64,000 nt of DNA, taken from assembly GCF_024662215.1 (NCBI RefSeq), contig NZ_CP096115.1, positions 2,046,001 to 2,110,000 of the forward strand, written 5' to 3'. Origin of the DNA: Methanoplanus endosymbiosus. Its GTDB lineage: Archaea > Halobacteriota > Methanomicrobia > Methanomicrobiales > Methanomicrobiaceae. Shown here one piece after another: positions 1 through 9,493 of the stretch. The notes under the pieces were generated by a model. The model did not search any database, was not told the origin of the DNA, and worked only from the letters and a program-made list of their open reading frames with translations. Position numbers and translations under genes: made by a program. How positions within the stretch are numbered: the first letter of the stretch is position 1; the number at the start of each line of letters is the position of its first letter.

Positions 1-1388
1 GAAACCCTTATCGCCTCCGTAACCGGAATTTCTACTGCATCAAGCATCTTGTTTATGCCGTTTATAACCTCTTTATATGCCCCATCGTATGCACCGGCAT
101 CAGCACGTTCATCAATTCTGCCCATAACAGCGTTGTTGCTCAGACGGACAACATCCCTGATCATCTCATTGATATTCTCCATCATTTTCACAAGTGAGGG
201 TAACAGCTCATCTTTCTCGCTCCTGCGCCCGATCTTTTTCAGTTCATCAAGCCTTGAGAGGTCGCCCCTGGAGGTCCTTGCCGCAATATCCTGCACATTT
301 AACAGCCTCGTCTTTACAAGGCTGATTTCTTCGGTAATGTTTGAATATATGCCTTCGTATTTTCCGGAAACATCAGTGGTGTAGTCATTGACTGACATCT
401 TCTTTAAGATATTTTCAACTTCAACAACCGCCTGAAGGCCGTCTATCGAATTGTTGATGTTCTTCCTGAGTACATCAAATTCACCTTTGAACTGTTCGTC
501 AATCCTGTCGGGTATCTCTCCTCTGCCAATCATCTTAATTCTGTCATTGATAATTACAAGAGGTTCTCTTATTCCGGATGAGATGTCATTGAGGTTTTCT
601 ATAAGGTCTCTGTACACGCCTTTGTAACCCGATGTCTCCGACTTGTGCTTCAGGTCCCCGTTTGTAAGTGCAGTGCCAATGTTTTCCGCCTCTTTTACTA
701 CCTCCATAACATTGTCTCTGACTCTGGCAAGGCTTCTGTTTATATCCTCAATCTCTTCTTTTATCTTTCCTGTGTACTCATCTGCGTCCCCTGCCGTGAG
801 GCTGAGGTTTGGGTCACCAAGGGAGATCTTTTCAAGATTTTCCCCTATTTTCTTGATCTCTCTGCCCAGGTACTTTGTGATGTTCTCAGTTTCTGATACA
901 TCAACAAATGAGGTGTTGATATGGGATATCGCACCGGATTTATCAGGTATTGGCGTGCTGAATATTCTGACTGAATATGTTTTGCCCCGGAAATCGGCTT
1001 TAAACAACCCTTCGACCCTCTCTTTTCTCTCAAGTGCGTCCGGTGTCCCTAAACCTTCAGTCTTATCTATATTGAATGCCTGCCGGAATCCTCTGATGTC
1101 AAGCCCTGTAAGTTCTGATTTTGACCTGCCTGAAAAGGCTGTCATCTCGTCACTGACATCGGTTATCTTCAGAGTTTTATCAAAGAGAACCATAGGTACA
1201 GGTGTCTTCATGATCGCTGTATGGAGGAAATCAGCTTTCTCCTCTGTCCCCGCCACTTTTTCCGCAAGTTTTTTAACCGCACCTGAAAGGCCCGAAGCCT
1301 CAGGTGGCAGTTTATCCAGTCCGGACTCTGCAATACTTTTTCCGGCCAGAATTCCATTTATTATCCCTTCCAGTTTATCATAATCCAT
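1..1388 (-). CDS. Methyl-accepting chemotaxis-type sensory protein, PAS and HAMP-like repeats (3' part outside window)
   Basis: The gene starts at 1388 (ATG, MDYDKLEGI) with a GGAGTG ribosome-binding site just upstream and stays open to base 1, so at least 462 codons are present and the C-terminus is missing. Visible parts: a short N-terminal helical segment, a PAS-like domain at about residues 45-140 (PVPMVLFDKTLKI, later SFVDVSETENI), then repeated HAMP-like helical modules with motifs of the type YKGVYRDLIENLN and YDGAYKEVINGIN that end at EIPVTEAIRV. These repeats are typical of soluble methanogen chemoreceptors, whose signalling hairpin would lie beyond the window. No membrane segment is seen, so a cytoplasmic sensor is likely. 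The complete receptor at 40655-42109 in this window is a related but shorter protein. Confidence 0.8.
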   Translation of the reverse strand, partial: MDYDKLEGIINGILAGKSIAESGLDKLPPEASGLSGAVKKLAEKVAGTEEKADFLHTAIMKTPVPMVLFDKTLKITDVSDEMTAFSGRSKSELTGLDIRGFRQAFNIDKTEGLGTPDALERKERVEGLFKADFRGKTYSVRIFSTPIPDKSGAISHINTSFVDVSETENITKYLGREIKKIGENLEKISLGDPNLSLTAGDADEYTGKIKEEIEDINRSLARVRDNVMEVVKEAENIGTALTNGDLKHKSETSGYKGVYRDLIENLNDISSGIREPLVIINDRIKMIGRGEIPDRIDEQFKGEFDVLRKNINNSIDGLQAVVEVENILKKMSVNDYTTDVSGKYEGIYSNITEEISLVKTRLLNVQDIAARTSRGDLSRLDELKKIGRRSEKDELLPSLVKMMENINEMIRDVVRLSNNAVMGRIDERADAGAYDGAYKEVINGINKMLDAVEIPVTEAIRV

Positions 1389-1725
1389 AACTCTTCACTC
1401 CTTATTGTCCCCGCGTTCCGTCTGCGCCTTTTGCATTGATCGTAAAGATACTGTTATTGGCCAAATAGTTTATATGTATTTGCTTCTCGGCATCATATGT
1501 CGTTATTTCTGAAAATACTGCGTCATTGTGGTTATTGTTGTGCGGAAGTATCTGTCATGTCTGTATTCTGTTAATACAATGCAGAATGGTAAGATTTAAT
1601 ATAAATAATTATCTTGCGTTTTTTGAATTGTGTCAGATTTATGACGTAAGTTTACCTGGTTATATTGCCTGGGAAAATCTCCGGAATGAGAGCTGAAAAA
1701 TAGTTATTTATATTATTTTTTTGTT
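1389..1725. other. AT-rich intergenic gap between chemoreceptor start and feoB end
   Basis: No convincing gene. The part next to the receptor gene carries, on the minus strand, an AT-rich TATA-like stretch (ATACATATAAAC, about 1468-1479) roughly 85 bases before the ATG at 1388, a plausible archaeal promoter position with a leader of about 60 bases. The rest is AT-rich with no stable hairpin recognised. Confidence 0.35.
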
Positions 1726-3579
1726 TCAGAGGGCTGACCAGATGAAATGAATCAGTGACCCGACAACAAGCCCAAGAGTAAGTGTATATGCGGAGACAAG
1801 GGCTGCGATCTTTATTCCCATCTCGCGGTATAATACTGCGATTGTGGATACACAGGGGACAAAGAGTACACTTACCACAGCGAATACATATAACTGTATT
1901 CCGGTCATCACACTGCCCAGGTCGGCAGTTCCGGCAAGTATTGCAAGTGTCTCAAATGCCATCTCCTTTCTTAATATTCCAAAGAGCAGTGATGTTGAGG
2001 CATAGTCGGGCAGTCCCAGTGCCGCATCCATCGCCGGCGCAAATACGTCCTGAAATGCCTGTATAATTCCGCCATACTGTAACAGGCCAAGAAATATACT
2101 GCTCACAAGCAGAATCGGCATAGCAATGAAGATGAACTCCTTCATATGCAGCCATGCCCTTGAGAGAGTCTGCTTTGCCTTTGGCGTTCTGAGAGGTGCC
2201 ATCTCAAGTATCATACCATACTGCTCTCCGGGTGTGAACTTTGTCAGTACAACTCCTGTGAGGGCAATGAGGGCAAAGACTATCAGATAGACTGATATTG
2301 CAGCCGGAACTCCGACAAATACAGCCACAATTCCGGCAATGATAACTGTCCTTGCCGAACAGGGCACCATTGTTATAAGAAATGAGGCAATGACCCTCTC
2401 TCTCTTTGAAAGGTGGCGTATGCTCATCACTGCCGGAACATTGCATCCGAATCCGAGCACCATCGGGATCAGCGCCTGTCCGTGCATCCCGATTCTGTGC
2501 ATTGCCCGGTCTGCAAGAAACGCCGCCCTTGTCATATAGCCTGAATCCTCAAGGATTGAGATTAATATGTAAAAGACAAATACAAACGGAAATGCTATAC
2601 CAAGACCTGCCTGAAGGGCAATGATAAATGAGAAACTGACCTGCTCGGTAAGCGGATCAAGGCCCATAGCCAACAGAGGTTCTACGGCGTACTGCTCAAA
2701 TATAGAGACTATCAGCTCTTCAAGAAAAGATCCGACAAAGAATACAATCAGAAGTGTTGACAGTAGTATCAGGGCAAGTATGGGAATTCCCGGAAAATAA
2801 CGGGTCAGGTATTTTTCAAACCTGAACTCTTTCTTCTCACCCTTTTCACTTGTAACCTCATCTGATATCTTTGATGCCTCATTATGTCTGTTTGTGGCCA
2901 TTATCTGGTACACAGACATCTTATGCTCTTCTTCAATCTCAACTGATATCGTCTCGGCAGTCTCGGTCAGTTCAGGGTTCTGGTTTATGCCTTCAAGTGT
3001 AAGTATGGCTTCAAGCCTTGAGCACTCTGATAATTTTACAAGACTTCTGATACCTGCTTCAACATGCCTGTCATAGGGCACTCTTGCCTTTATCTTTGAT
3101 GCCACCTGAAGTGCGGCAGGAATTATCTGTCCTATATTCTTTCCTTCGGTTGCCGTGGTTGCGATAATTTCGCATCCTAATATATCGGAGAGTTCTGCAA
3201 AGTCAATATGAATATTCTGCTTTTCAGCCTCATCTGTCATATTGAGCACGACAACGGTTGGGAGTTCATATTCTGCAACCTGGAGGAGGAGATAGAGATT
3301 TCTTTCAAGATGGGTTGAATCAAGGACTGCTATAAGGGCGTCAATATGTTCATTTCTGAGGTATTTCCTGACCTCCTCCTCTTCCTCTGATTTACCGTCA
3401 AGTGAGTATATGCCCGGAAAATCAATGACCTCAAATTTTTCCTTCTTATAGCAGACATTTCCTGAACAGAGATCCACTGTTGTCCCCGGAAAATTTGAGA
3501 TCTCAACCCCGATTCCGGTCAGCTGGTTAAAGATAAGGGATTTCCCGACGTTGGGGTTTCCAATAAGTGCAAATTTCAT
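1726..3579 (-). CDS. feoB: Ferrous iron transporter FeoB
   Basis: 617-residue GTPase-coupled Fe(II) permease. The N-terminal G domain has G1 GNPNVGKS (7-14), switch region PGTT (31-34), G3 DFPG (53-56), G4 NMTD (113-116) and a G5-like TTATEGK (141-147). From about residue 264 on there are many hydrophobic segments with the conserved gate motif GFGCNVPAVMS and a second Cys-containing gate (MVPCSAR). It is shorter than the 773-residue E. coli FeoB, as is common in archaea. The start codon directly follows the TAG of the DtxR/FeoA gene (zero spacing), so the two are translationally coupled and the upstream protein probably both senses iron and assists transport. Function is assigned by family; the coupling is seen directly. 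Confidence 0.95.
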   Translation of the reverse strand: MKFALIGNPNVGKSLIFNQLTGIGVEISNFPGTTVDLCSGNVCYKKEKFEVIDFPGIYSLDGKSEEEEEVRKYLRNEHIDALIAVLDSTHLERNLYLLLQVAEYELPTVVVLNMTDEAEKQNIHIDFAELSDILGCEIIATTATEGKNIGQIIPAALQVASKIKARVPYDRHVEAGIRSLVKLSECSRLEAILTLEGINQNPELTETAETISVEIEEEHKMSVYQIMATNRHNEASKISDEVTSEKGEKKEFRFEKYLTRYFPGIPILALILLSTLLIVFFVGSFLEELIVSIFEQYAVEPLLAMGLDPLTEQVSFSFIIALQAGLGIAFPFVFVFYILISILEDSGYMTRAAFLADRAMHRIGMHGQALIPMVLGFGCNVPAVMSIRHLSKRERVIASFLITMVPCSARTVIIAGIVAVFVGVPAAISVYLIVFALIALTGVVLTKFTPGEQYGMILEMAPLRTPKAKQTLSRAWLHMKEFIFIAMPILLVSSIFLGLLQYGGIIQAFQDVFAPAMDAALGLPDYASTSLLFGILRKEMAFETLAILAGTADLGSVMTGIQLYVFAVVSVLFVPCVSTIAVLYREMGIKIAALVSAYTLTLGLVVGSLIHFIWSAL

Positions 3580-4233
3580 CTATTCTTTCCTTCTCTCAAC
3601 AAATACTGTATTTGCAATTTCGGGACTTATGGCCACTTCACTTCCCTTGACTTTCACAAGAAGTGCTCTTCTGTCAAGTTTTCTGATAATCTCTATCTTC
3701 TCACCCGGAACTATGCCCAGGTCATTCAGCCGGAAACCTCTCCCCGGCCTGCCTCCGACACCAACGACTTTTAGTTTTTCGCCTTCATTACAGAGTGTCA
3801 GCCTTTCTGCGTTCTCCTCAGAACAGGGTGTCCGGCGGGGCCCCTGCCTCCGTCCCTGACATCTTCCGGGTCTGTTTAAATATTCATTCAGCTTTTTTAT
3901 TGTGTCATCAGATGCCGAGTGCTCAATCTCACATGCCTCTTTGGAGGCAGTTTCAGGGTCCATTCCAAGCATTTCTGTAAAAAAACATTCGAGAACTTTA
4001 TGCTTTTTTGCGATGCAGCGACCTTTTTTTATACCTTCATCTGACAGACTGATCTTCCCGTCCGGAAGAATTGTCAGATATCCTTCTGTTTCAAGTTCGA
4101 GAAGGTCACTTTCGGTCTCAGATATGCTACGGTGCATATACTCTGCAAGAATCTTTTTATTATTGATATTTTCTGAGATCTCCGGCTCTCCGGATAATTT
4201 CTCAAGATAGTCTTCACATAATTTTTGATCCAT
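3580..4233 (-). CDS. DtxR-type metal-dependent repressor fused to a FeoA domain
   Basis: 217 residues in two parts. Residues 1-120 are a DtxR/MntR-like winged helix plus metal-binding dimerisation domain: EYMHRSISETESDLLELETEGYL-type helices, and the likely metal ligands H78, E82, E104 and H105 (HKVLE and IEH motifs). A Cys/Arg-rich linker (122-137) follows, and residues 148-214 are a FeoA/SH3-like domain (GFRLNDLGIVPGEKIEII). The stop abuts the feoB start. It probably represses the feo operon when Fe(II) is sufficient, while the FeoA domain may contact FeoB. The family's role is established; which metal is sensed here is inference. Confidence 0.85.
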   Translation of the reverse strand: MDQKLCEDYLEKLSGEPEISENINNKKILAEYMHRSISETESDLLELETEGYLTILPDGKISLSDEGIKKGRCIAKKHKVLECFFTEMLGMDPETASKEACEIEHSASDDTIKKLNEYLNRPGRCQGRRQGPRRTPCSEENAERLTLCNEGEKLKVVGVGGRPGRGFRLNDLGIVPGEKIEIIRKLDRRALLVKVKGSEVAISPEIANTVFVERRKE

Positions 4234-4436
4234 TTAAACCCTCTTAGTTTTATCCTCAATTTTAGAAATTGTTTTTGCAGGCCAAAATTTCTTCAAAAAA
4301 ACCTGAAATATCTGTCTGTGGGTTATTATGCACATTATCTGAAGGGGGGATGTCTCTTCTCTTCCATCTTTCCGGCAGTTTGCTCTTTATTTTGGTGTTT
4401 TATCAGTTGTGCTTCTGAAAATCTGTTTTATTGGAT

Positions 4437-4880
4437 TTACTTTTCATTTCCGGATTTTTCCTGAACAAAACAGAGAGATACTGAATTTACACAATGTCTT
4501 CTGTTCTTCTCAGTAAAGCCCTCCCCCTTAAAGATATGGCCGAGGTGTGCGCCGCATCTTCTGCATATAATTTCAGTACGGATGCCGTCCTTATCAGGTA
4601 TCTCTCTGACAGAATCGGCTATCTGTTTATCAAATGAGGGCCATCCGCATCCTGATGAGAATTTTGAATTGGAATTATAGAGTTCTGCTCCGCATCTTCT
4701 GCATGTATATACTCCCTCTTCTGAATGGTCATTGTATATGCCGGAGAATGGCCTTTCCGTTCCTTTGTGTATTATTACTCTCTCTTCTTCAGGAGTCAGT
4801 TCCCTGTATTTTTTCTCTTCTATGATGTTATTGCTGGCCTGAATGTCCGGATTTTCATCTGTATTTTTCTCATCTGACAT
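4437..4880 (-). CDS. msrB: Peptide-methionine (R)-S-oxide reductase MsrB
   Basis: 147-residue cytoplasmic repair enzyme that reduces methionine-R-sulfoxide in proteins. Both zinc CxxC pairs are present (C60/C63 and C106/C109), as are the substrate-binding motif SGCGWPSF (76-83) and the catalytic Cys130 in [10 protein letters not shown]. The first 20 or so residues are polar and outside the conserved domain. It is a single-domain MsrB with no MsrA fused or adjacent. It sits alone between the feo operon and the PEGA protein. Confidence 0.95.
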   Translation of the reverse strand: MSDEKNTDENPDIQASNNIIEEKKYRELTPEEERVIIHKGTERPFSGIYNDHSEEGVYTCRRCGAELYNSNSKFSSGCGWPSFDKQIADSVREIPDKDGIRTEIICRRCGAHLGHIFKGEGFTEKNRRHCVNSVSLCFVQEKSGNEK

Positions 4881-4979
4881 AACAACATTGTGCTTCTCAG
4901 TTGTGATTATGTTTCCGGATAAAAAAAATTATTTTCTGAAAAAAGAGTGTCTTTATGGGATTATTTTTGGGTTGGATAT

Positions 4980-6323
4980 TCAGTCTTCTCTTCGCTTTCC
5001 GGGTGGTATTATTATGCAGACTGCCAGGAATGCTGCAATTGCTGACATAAATCCGAATCCGGGTGTTATGGCAGTTGGAATTGCAGATGGTGTGTCTGAG
5101 GTCTGTGAACTTCCGGCTGCAAGCCCGATGGTGAGCGGTTCTGTCTCTCCGGCAGTTACAGTGACCTTTGATATCGCGTCCTGGTAGTCTGAAAGTCTCA
5201 GTGTTATGGTGTGCTCACCGGGATTTACGTCTGTAACTGTGGCCGGTGTGATAAGTCCGGTATAGGCATTGTCAAGATATATCATTGCGCCTGCCGGTGT
5301 GGATGTAACTTTTACTGATCCTGTATTCTGTTGTGGCTGGCTCTCATCCATTACTGCGTTTACAGTAACAGGCGTTCCGCCCTGAACGATATTGACATTG
5401 GTTATGTAATTTGGGTAGCCGTCAAGGGTCAGGCTCAGTGTATGCTGCCCTTCTGTTACACTTCCTATTGGAAACGGCTGATCTGCCATAGTCTCTCCTT
5501 TATATATCCCGTCAAGGTGGATCTTTGCTCCGGCAGGGTCTGATGTCACAAGTATTTCCTGTGACTGCTCAATTGACTCAAGTGAGGCATGGACAGATAC
5601 CTGCCCCCCGTCATAGACATTTACCGACTGTTTCCAGTTGTAATATCCGTTTTTCGTAACCGAAATTTCAACTGTTTCGGTTGAGAGTCCGGTTATGACA
5701 TAAGGTGTCCTTCCGACAATCGCCCCGTTCAATGATACAAAGGCATCTGTAGGGCTGGATGTCACTGATATCGATCCCGGAGACTGGAGTGTCAGATATA
5801 CATTCTGTATTGTTCCGGCGGTGACATATACGTCTGTCTCTGCATTCTGATATCCGTTATATTCTGCCTCCACTCTGCACGATCCTGCTCTAAGGCTTGA
5901 AACTGTCAGTGGTGAGAGTCCCTGGTAGATGTCATTTATGTGGACTCTTGCCCCTGTCGGGTTTGTGGAGATGTACAGAGATCCGTATTCTGACTGCGTC
6001 GGTGAGGCCATTGGATTCAGGGTGATATATACATCACTCGTCTCTCCTGCTGACGGTGTCGCCGGCAGTGACGTGGCTGCCGTATAATAACCTGATTTCT
6101 GGACGGTTATTGTGCTGTACGGCGTGCCTGTCGTATAAACGCCGACTGAAAGCGCGCCTGAGTTGATCTGTCCTTTGTATGTGCCGTCAAAATAGACATC
6201 AGCACCGTCCACATTGCAGTGAATGGTGTACCATCCTACATCTCCCCCTGTTGCTGCTGCGCCCTGCACTGTTATAAGTAACAGCAGGGTTAATGCAGCC
6301 GGCAGTATCCTATTGCATCTCAT
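4980..6323 (-). CDS. Secreted PEGA-repeat surface protein with PGF-CTERM anchor
   Basis: 447 residues from the chosen ATG at 6323 (MRCNRILPAALTLLLL), which gives a normal signal peptide cleaved near GAAA. The frame is open to a GTG at 6413, but that would put 30 polar residues before the signal; neither start has a strong ribosome site. Five PEGA-type beta repeats follow, each with a pattern such as SNPTGARVHIND.YQG or TSTPAGAMIYLDNAYTG. The C-terminus has a Pro/Thr linker, PGFGFM, a hydrophobic stretch and the basic tail GKRRED, the layout of PGF-CTERM substrates of archaeosortase A. Probably a cell-wall or S-layer associated protein; ligand unknown. Confidence 0.8.
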   Translation of the reverse strand: MRCNRILPAALTLLLLITVQGAAATGGDVGWYTIHCNVDGADVYFDGTYKGQINSGALSVGVYTTGTPYSTITVQKSGYYTAATSLPATPSAGETSDVYITLNPMASPTQSEYGSLYISTNPTGARVHINDIYQGLSPLTVSSLRAGSCRVEAEYNGYQNAETDVYVTAGTIQNVYLTLQSPGSISVTSSPTDAFVSLNGAIVGRTPYVITGLSTETVEISVTKNGYYNWKQSVNVYDGGQVSVHASLESIEQSQEILVTSDPAGAKIHLDGIYKGETMADQPFPIGSVTEGQHTLSLTLDGYPNYITNVNIVQGGTPVTVNAVMDESQPQQNTGSVKVTSTPAGAMIYLDNAYTGLITPATVTDVNPGEHTITLRLSDYQDAISKVTVTAGETEPLTIGLAAGSSQTSDTPSAIPTAITPGFGFMSAIAAFLAVCIIIPPGKRRED

Positions 6324-6486
6324 GTACCAGATATTGGAGGAATTGATTAATCTATCTTTGGAAGGGTTATCATCCTTAATTGTCCGTGTTTTGGCATGCC
6401 GGACACTCTTCACTGTTTCATATTTTCTGCTCTTACAACAAATCCTTTGTATACTGCCGTCAAATATTGTTTAATTAAAGCAGGCG

Positions 6487-8325
6487 GTGTCTGATGCTTA
6501 CGGACTGCCTGAATACAATATCTGGGTGATTTTAACGAGAATTCCTGAACTTGGAAGTGGTGAAGAAATAATTCTGGAGATGGCCTCAATAGGGGTTAAA
6601 TCAATTGAATTCAGGCTTTTCCTTACAAATAACCGATTAATTCTTGCGGAAGACAGGACTAAGATGAGTGCACCGGTTGAAGTTCCTCTTCAGGTGCTGA
6701 AGTATGTCAGTGCGGGCCGGAATTTGTCTGATGAACCGACACTTTCTCTCTCTCTGTCTGCTCCGGATGGTTCCCAGAAAAAGATGGTTCTGGTCTTTAT
6801 TCAGGATTTTAGTGGTACAAGGGATGCAGAGTGCAGTTTTCTTCAGCGTGAGATTGAGTCTTTGATCTCAGTGGATAAGTCTTCAAATCAGTTTGCAGGG
6901 AAGGGTTACATTCCGCGTTCCGGTGAGAGGGCAAATAATAAAGTTCATAGCCGGACTTCTCCGTCAGCCGTATCTTCCGGGAAGATCTCTCTTTCTGCAT
7001 CGAATGTTGTTGTCAAGTCGAGGGAATATACTCTGAAGCTTGAAGACCGGGTATTTCTCCTTGTTGATGAGAATAAGCCCAATAAACCCAGTCAGATTCC
7101 TCTTGATGCGGTCCGGAGTGTTGAGGGGCTGACGGGTGATAGTGGTGAGCCTCTTCTCATCTTTATGGTTGAGGCCGGAAACGGCAGTATGAGGCGTATG
7201 GTTCTCTCTTTCTCCGGGTGGTATGACGGTGGGCGTTCTGCTGAGCGTGATGCCTGGGTCTCGGTAATTCAGGACTATATTGCTACAGGTGAGTTTGGAA
7301 ATCCTTTGTTTGCCGGATTTCTGGCTGACGGGAGTTTTCCGTCCGGTTCTCCGGGCGGCATAGGTGGAGGAAGTGCTCATTCACAGGCAGTTCCTGACAG
7401 TTCTGTCTCAGGTTTTAATGCAGCACCGCCGGTACCATCAACATGCCCGTCATGCGGCGGAAGCATTCCTCCGGGAGGAAAGTTCTGTAGTTTCTGCGGC
7501 AGGAAGTTTTCCGGCGGAGGTTTGGGGCCTTTTTCAGGTTCTGGCAGTTTGCCGGATGCCGGAATCTCTGATGATTTGGGTATTTATGATGCTGATGATG
7601 GTCAGTTTATTGATGATTCTCAAAAGTCCGGTAAAATGAATAAGGGGAGAAGGCCGCCTGCTAAGAAGTCCTCTTCAAAGAGGGTTAAGAGGAGGAAAAC
7701 TCCACGGAAAGGTGTTTTTTCCGGCGGTGAAAATCCCCCTGCAATGGCAGACAATAGTGTTCCGGGAAGGATTGTCAGTTTTCTGATGAATCCTTCAGGT
7801 GGATTTCAGATGACGAGCGGGCAGAGTCTTGCTGAAACTGTCCCATATTTTGCCCTTGTGATTGTGATATTTTCGCTGGTGAACTCGTTTTATCTCTTTT
7901 TAATTGGCGGAGGTGTGGATGCTTCTGAATATCCTGTGATTTCGTCATTCGGTGATTTGGGTGGTATGGTCACCGGTGCGCTTGAGATGATGTTAATTCT
8001 TGTGTTTATCACCCTGCTTGCCGGAATTTTCCTTAGAATCGGGCTTATAATTGCCGGATATAAGGGCAGCAATGAGGACGAGATGAGAATTGCAATGTAC
8101 TCGGCAACACCTTTTATTGCCGGAGGTATTATTCCGTTCTTTGGTCTGATTATTGCACCCCTCTGGTCTGCATACCTGCTTATGGCTGGTGCGAGGGAGA
8201 CACATGGCACAAGTACCGGGCAGGCCCTGATAGCGGCAGGATTCTGTGTTGTTCTGACAGTTCTTCTCTTCGTGATCTTTATCACAGCCGGAGATTCGGG
8301 TTTTGCAGTATTAGGGTGTGAATGA
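6487..8325 (+). CDS. Double PH-like, zinc-ribbon, Yip1-type membrane protein
   Basis: 612 residues from a GTG start. Two copies of a PH-like beta domain (about 15-128 and 168-268, each ending ...RDAxxxxxxxEI/DY) share the pattern FRLFLTNNRLILAEDR / LKLEDRVFLLVDE. Then come a Gly/Pro linker, a zinc ribbon with C320, C323, C334 and C337 (CPSCGG...FCSFCG), a Lys/Arg-rich segment (GRRPPAKKSSSKRVKRRK) and a C-terminal multi-pass Yip1-like membrane domain (about 455-605). The same N-terminal domain plus zinc ribbon recurs in the protein at 10291-11874. The PKD protein gene follows 3 bases after the stop, suggesting one transcript. No specific function is known; an envelope or stress-sensing role is speculation. 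Confidence 0.75.
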   Translation: MSDAYGLPEYNIWVILTRIPELGSGEEIILEMASIGVKSIEFRLFLTNNRLILAEDRTKMSAPVEVPLQVLKYVSAGRNLSDEPTLSLSLSAPDGSQKKMVLVFIQDFSGTRDAECSFLQREIESLISVDKSSNQFAGKGYIPRSGERANNKVHSRTSPSAVSSGKISLSASNVVVKSREYTLKLEDRVFLLVDENKPNKPSQIPLDAVRSVEGLTGDSGEPLLIFMVEAGNGSMRRMVLSFSGWYDGGRSAERDAWVSVIQDYIATGEFGNPLFAGFLADGSFPSGSPGGIGGGSAHSQAVPDSSVSGFNAAPPVPSTCPSCGGSIPPGGKFCSFCGRKFSGGGLGPFSGSGSLPDAGISDDLGIYDADDGQFIDDSQKSGKMNKGRRPPAKKSSSKRVKRRKTPRKGVFSGGENPPAMADNSVPGRIVSFLMNPSGGFQMTSGQSLAETVPYFALVIVIFSLVNSFYLFLIGGGVDASEYPVISSFGDLGGMVTGALEMMLILVFITLLAGIFLRIGLIIAGYKGSNEDEMRIAMYSATPFIAGGIIPFFGLIIAPLWSAYLLMAGARETHGTSTGQALIAAGFCVVLTVLLFVIFITAGDSGFAVLGCE

Positions 8326-8328
8326 GAT

Positions 8329-9417
8329 ATGAATATTGAAAAAATATCTGGCGTTTTAGTTGTCCTGTCACTTTTTTGTGGCTTTGCCGGTGCCGCTGGT
8401 TCGGTTGATTTTATATATACTCAGGGCACGGGAGCCGATTATCTGACAGTATCCTTTACAGGAACAGTTACGGGTGCAAATGCAACATCATGGTCGTGGG
8501 ATTTTGGTGACGAAAATAGCGGTACTGGAGAGAGTTCTTCTAATGCCTATGCCGATGCCGGCACATACACAGCCACATTAAGTGTCGTTACAGATAACGG
8601 GACACTGACTGAGGATAAGGATATTACACTTACACATCCCGTTCCTGTCCCTCTTTTTCACGTAAATGTGACATCCGGTAAGTACCCTCTCTCTGTTCAG
8701 TTTACAGATGATTCCAGTATATCCTATGGTAATATTACCGGATGGCTGTGGGACTTTGATGATGGTTATACTTCAACTGAACAGAACCCGGTTCACACAT
8801 ATAATGATGTAGGCAGTTATGATGTTAAATTAACAGTAACCAGTGATAAGGAAGTTTCCGATTCTGTAACTGATACAAACTGCGTTGAGACCAAATCCGG
8901 GCTTTCGGCATCATTTCATGCAGATGGCACTGTAGGTGAAGCGCCTTTTGCTGTTACATTTACATCCACGTCAGACGGTAACATAGACAGTTACTACTGG
9001 AAATTTGAGGATGCAGATACTTTTTCTGATGTTTCATTTGATGCAAATCCGACTTATATCTTCAGGCATGCAGGGGAATATACGGTAACACTGAAAGTAT
9101 CCGGTACTGAAAACGGGCTTCCGGTATCAGACAATGCAACAAAGAAGGATTATATCACAGTGACCAAAGCAGCCACGACAGCCACTGCAACACCAACTGC
9201 CGCACAGACTACGGCAACTCCTACTCCGACAGCAGCACCTCTGACCGCAGAGAATGCAGTAAATGAGAGTGAGGTGGCATTTACTGCCGGAGATTCGGGC
9301 GGAACAAAGATATTCGGACTTCCCGGAACTGAATTGGTCAGAGATAAATGTGTCAGATATCATGGATTTTATCAGGACTATCTGCATTTCCTCTCCTCCC
9401 TCTTCGGGATGAAATAA
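8329..9417 (+). CDS. Secreted three-PKD-domain protein
   Basis: 362 residues. The signal peptide is about 1-22 (MNIEKISGVLVVLSLFCGF). Three PKD beta-sandwich domains follow: WSWDFGDE (first), GWLWDFDDGYTSTEQNPVHTY (second) and YYWKFEDAD (third, degenerate). A Thr/Ala/Pro linker then leads to a short C-terminal segment with GLPGTELVRDK and an amphipathic aromatic end (FYQDYLHFLSSLFGMK) instead of a membrane helix. It starts 3 bases after the zinc-ribbon/Yip1 gene, so the two are likely co-transcribed. PKD domains usually mediate cell-surface or polymer contacts in methanogens; the target is unknown. Confidence 0.8.
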   Translation: MNIEKISGVLVVLSLFCGFAGAAGSVDFIYTQGTGADYLTVSFTGTVTGANATSWSWDFGDENSGTGESSSNAYADAGTYTATLSVVTDNGTLTEDKDITLTHPVPVPLFHVNVTSGKYPLSVQFTDDSSISYGNITGWLWDFDDGYTSTEQNPVHTYNDVGSYDVKLTVTSDKEVSDSVTDTNCVETKSGLSASFHADGTVGEAPFAVTFTSTSDGNIDSYYWKFEDADTFSDVSFDANPTYIFRHAGEYTVTLKVSGTENGLPVSDNATKKDYITVTKAATTATATPTAAQTTATPTPTAAPLTAENAVNESEVAFTAGDSGGTKIFGLPGTELVRDKCVRYHGFYQDYLHFLSSLFGMK

Positions 9418-9444
9418 TCCTGTAATGTCCGGATAAAAAAGAAG

Positions 9445-9463
9445 ATTCCGGATTATCCGGAAT
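9445..9463. terminator. Perfect 8-bp hairpin between convergent genes
   Basis: ATTCCGGA, loop TTA, TCCGGAAT lies in the 76-base gap between the convergent PKD gene and gpmA. Its position and symmetry fit a bidirectional terminator, though archaeal termination depends mostly on T-rich tracts. Intergenic TCCGGA palindromes recur elsewhere in the window, for example at 59637-59651. Confidence 0.4.
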
Positions 9464-9493
9464 TTGATTTGCTTTTATTGATTGGGCAGTTAT

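Noticed and set aside
643-1383. 246-residue plus-strand open frame at the window start
   Set aside because: Antisense to the partial chemoreceptor gene, which reads through on the minus strand with PAS/HAMP motifs.
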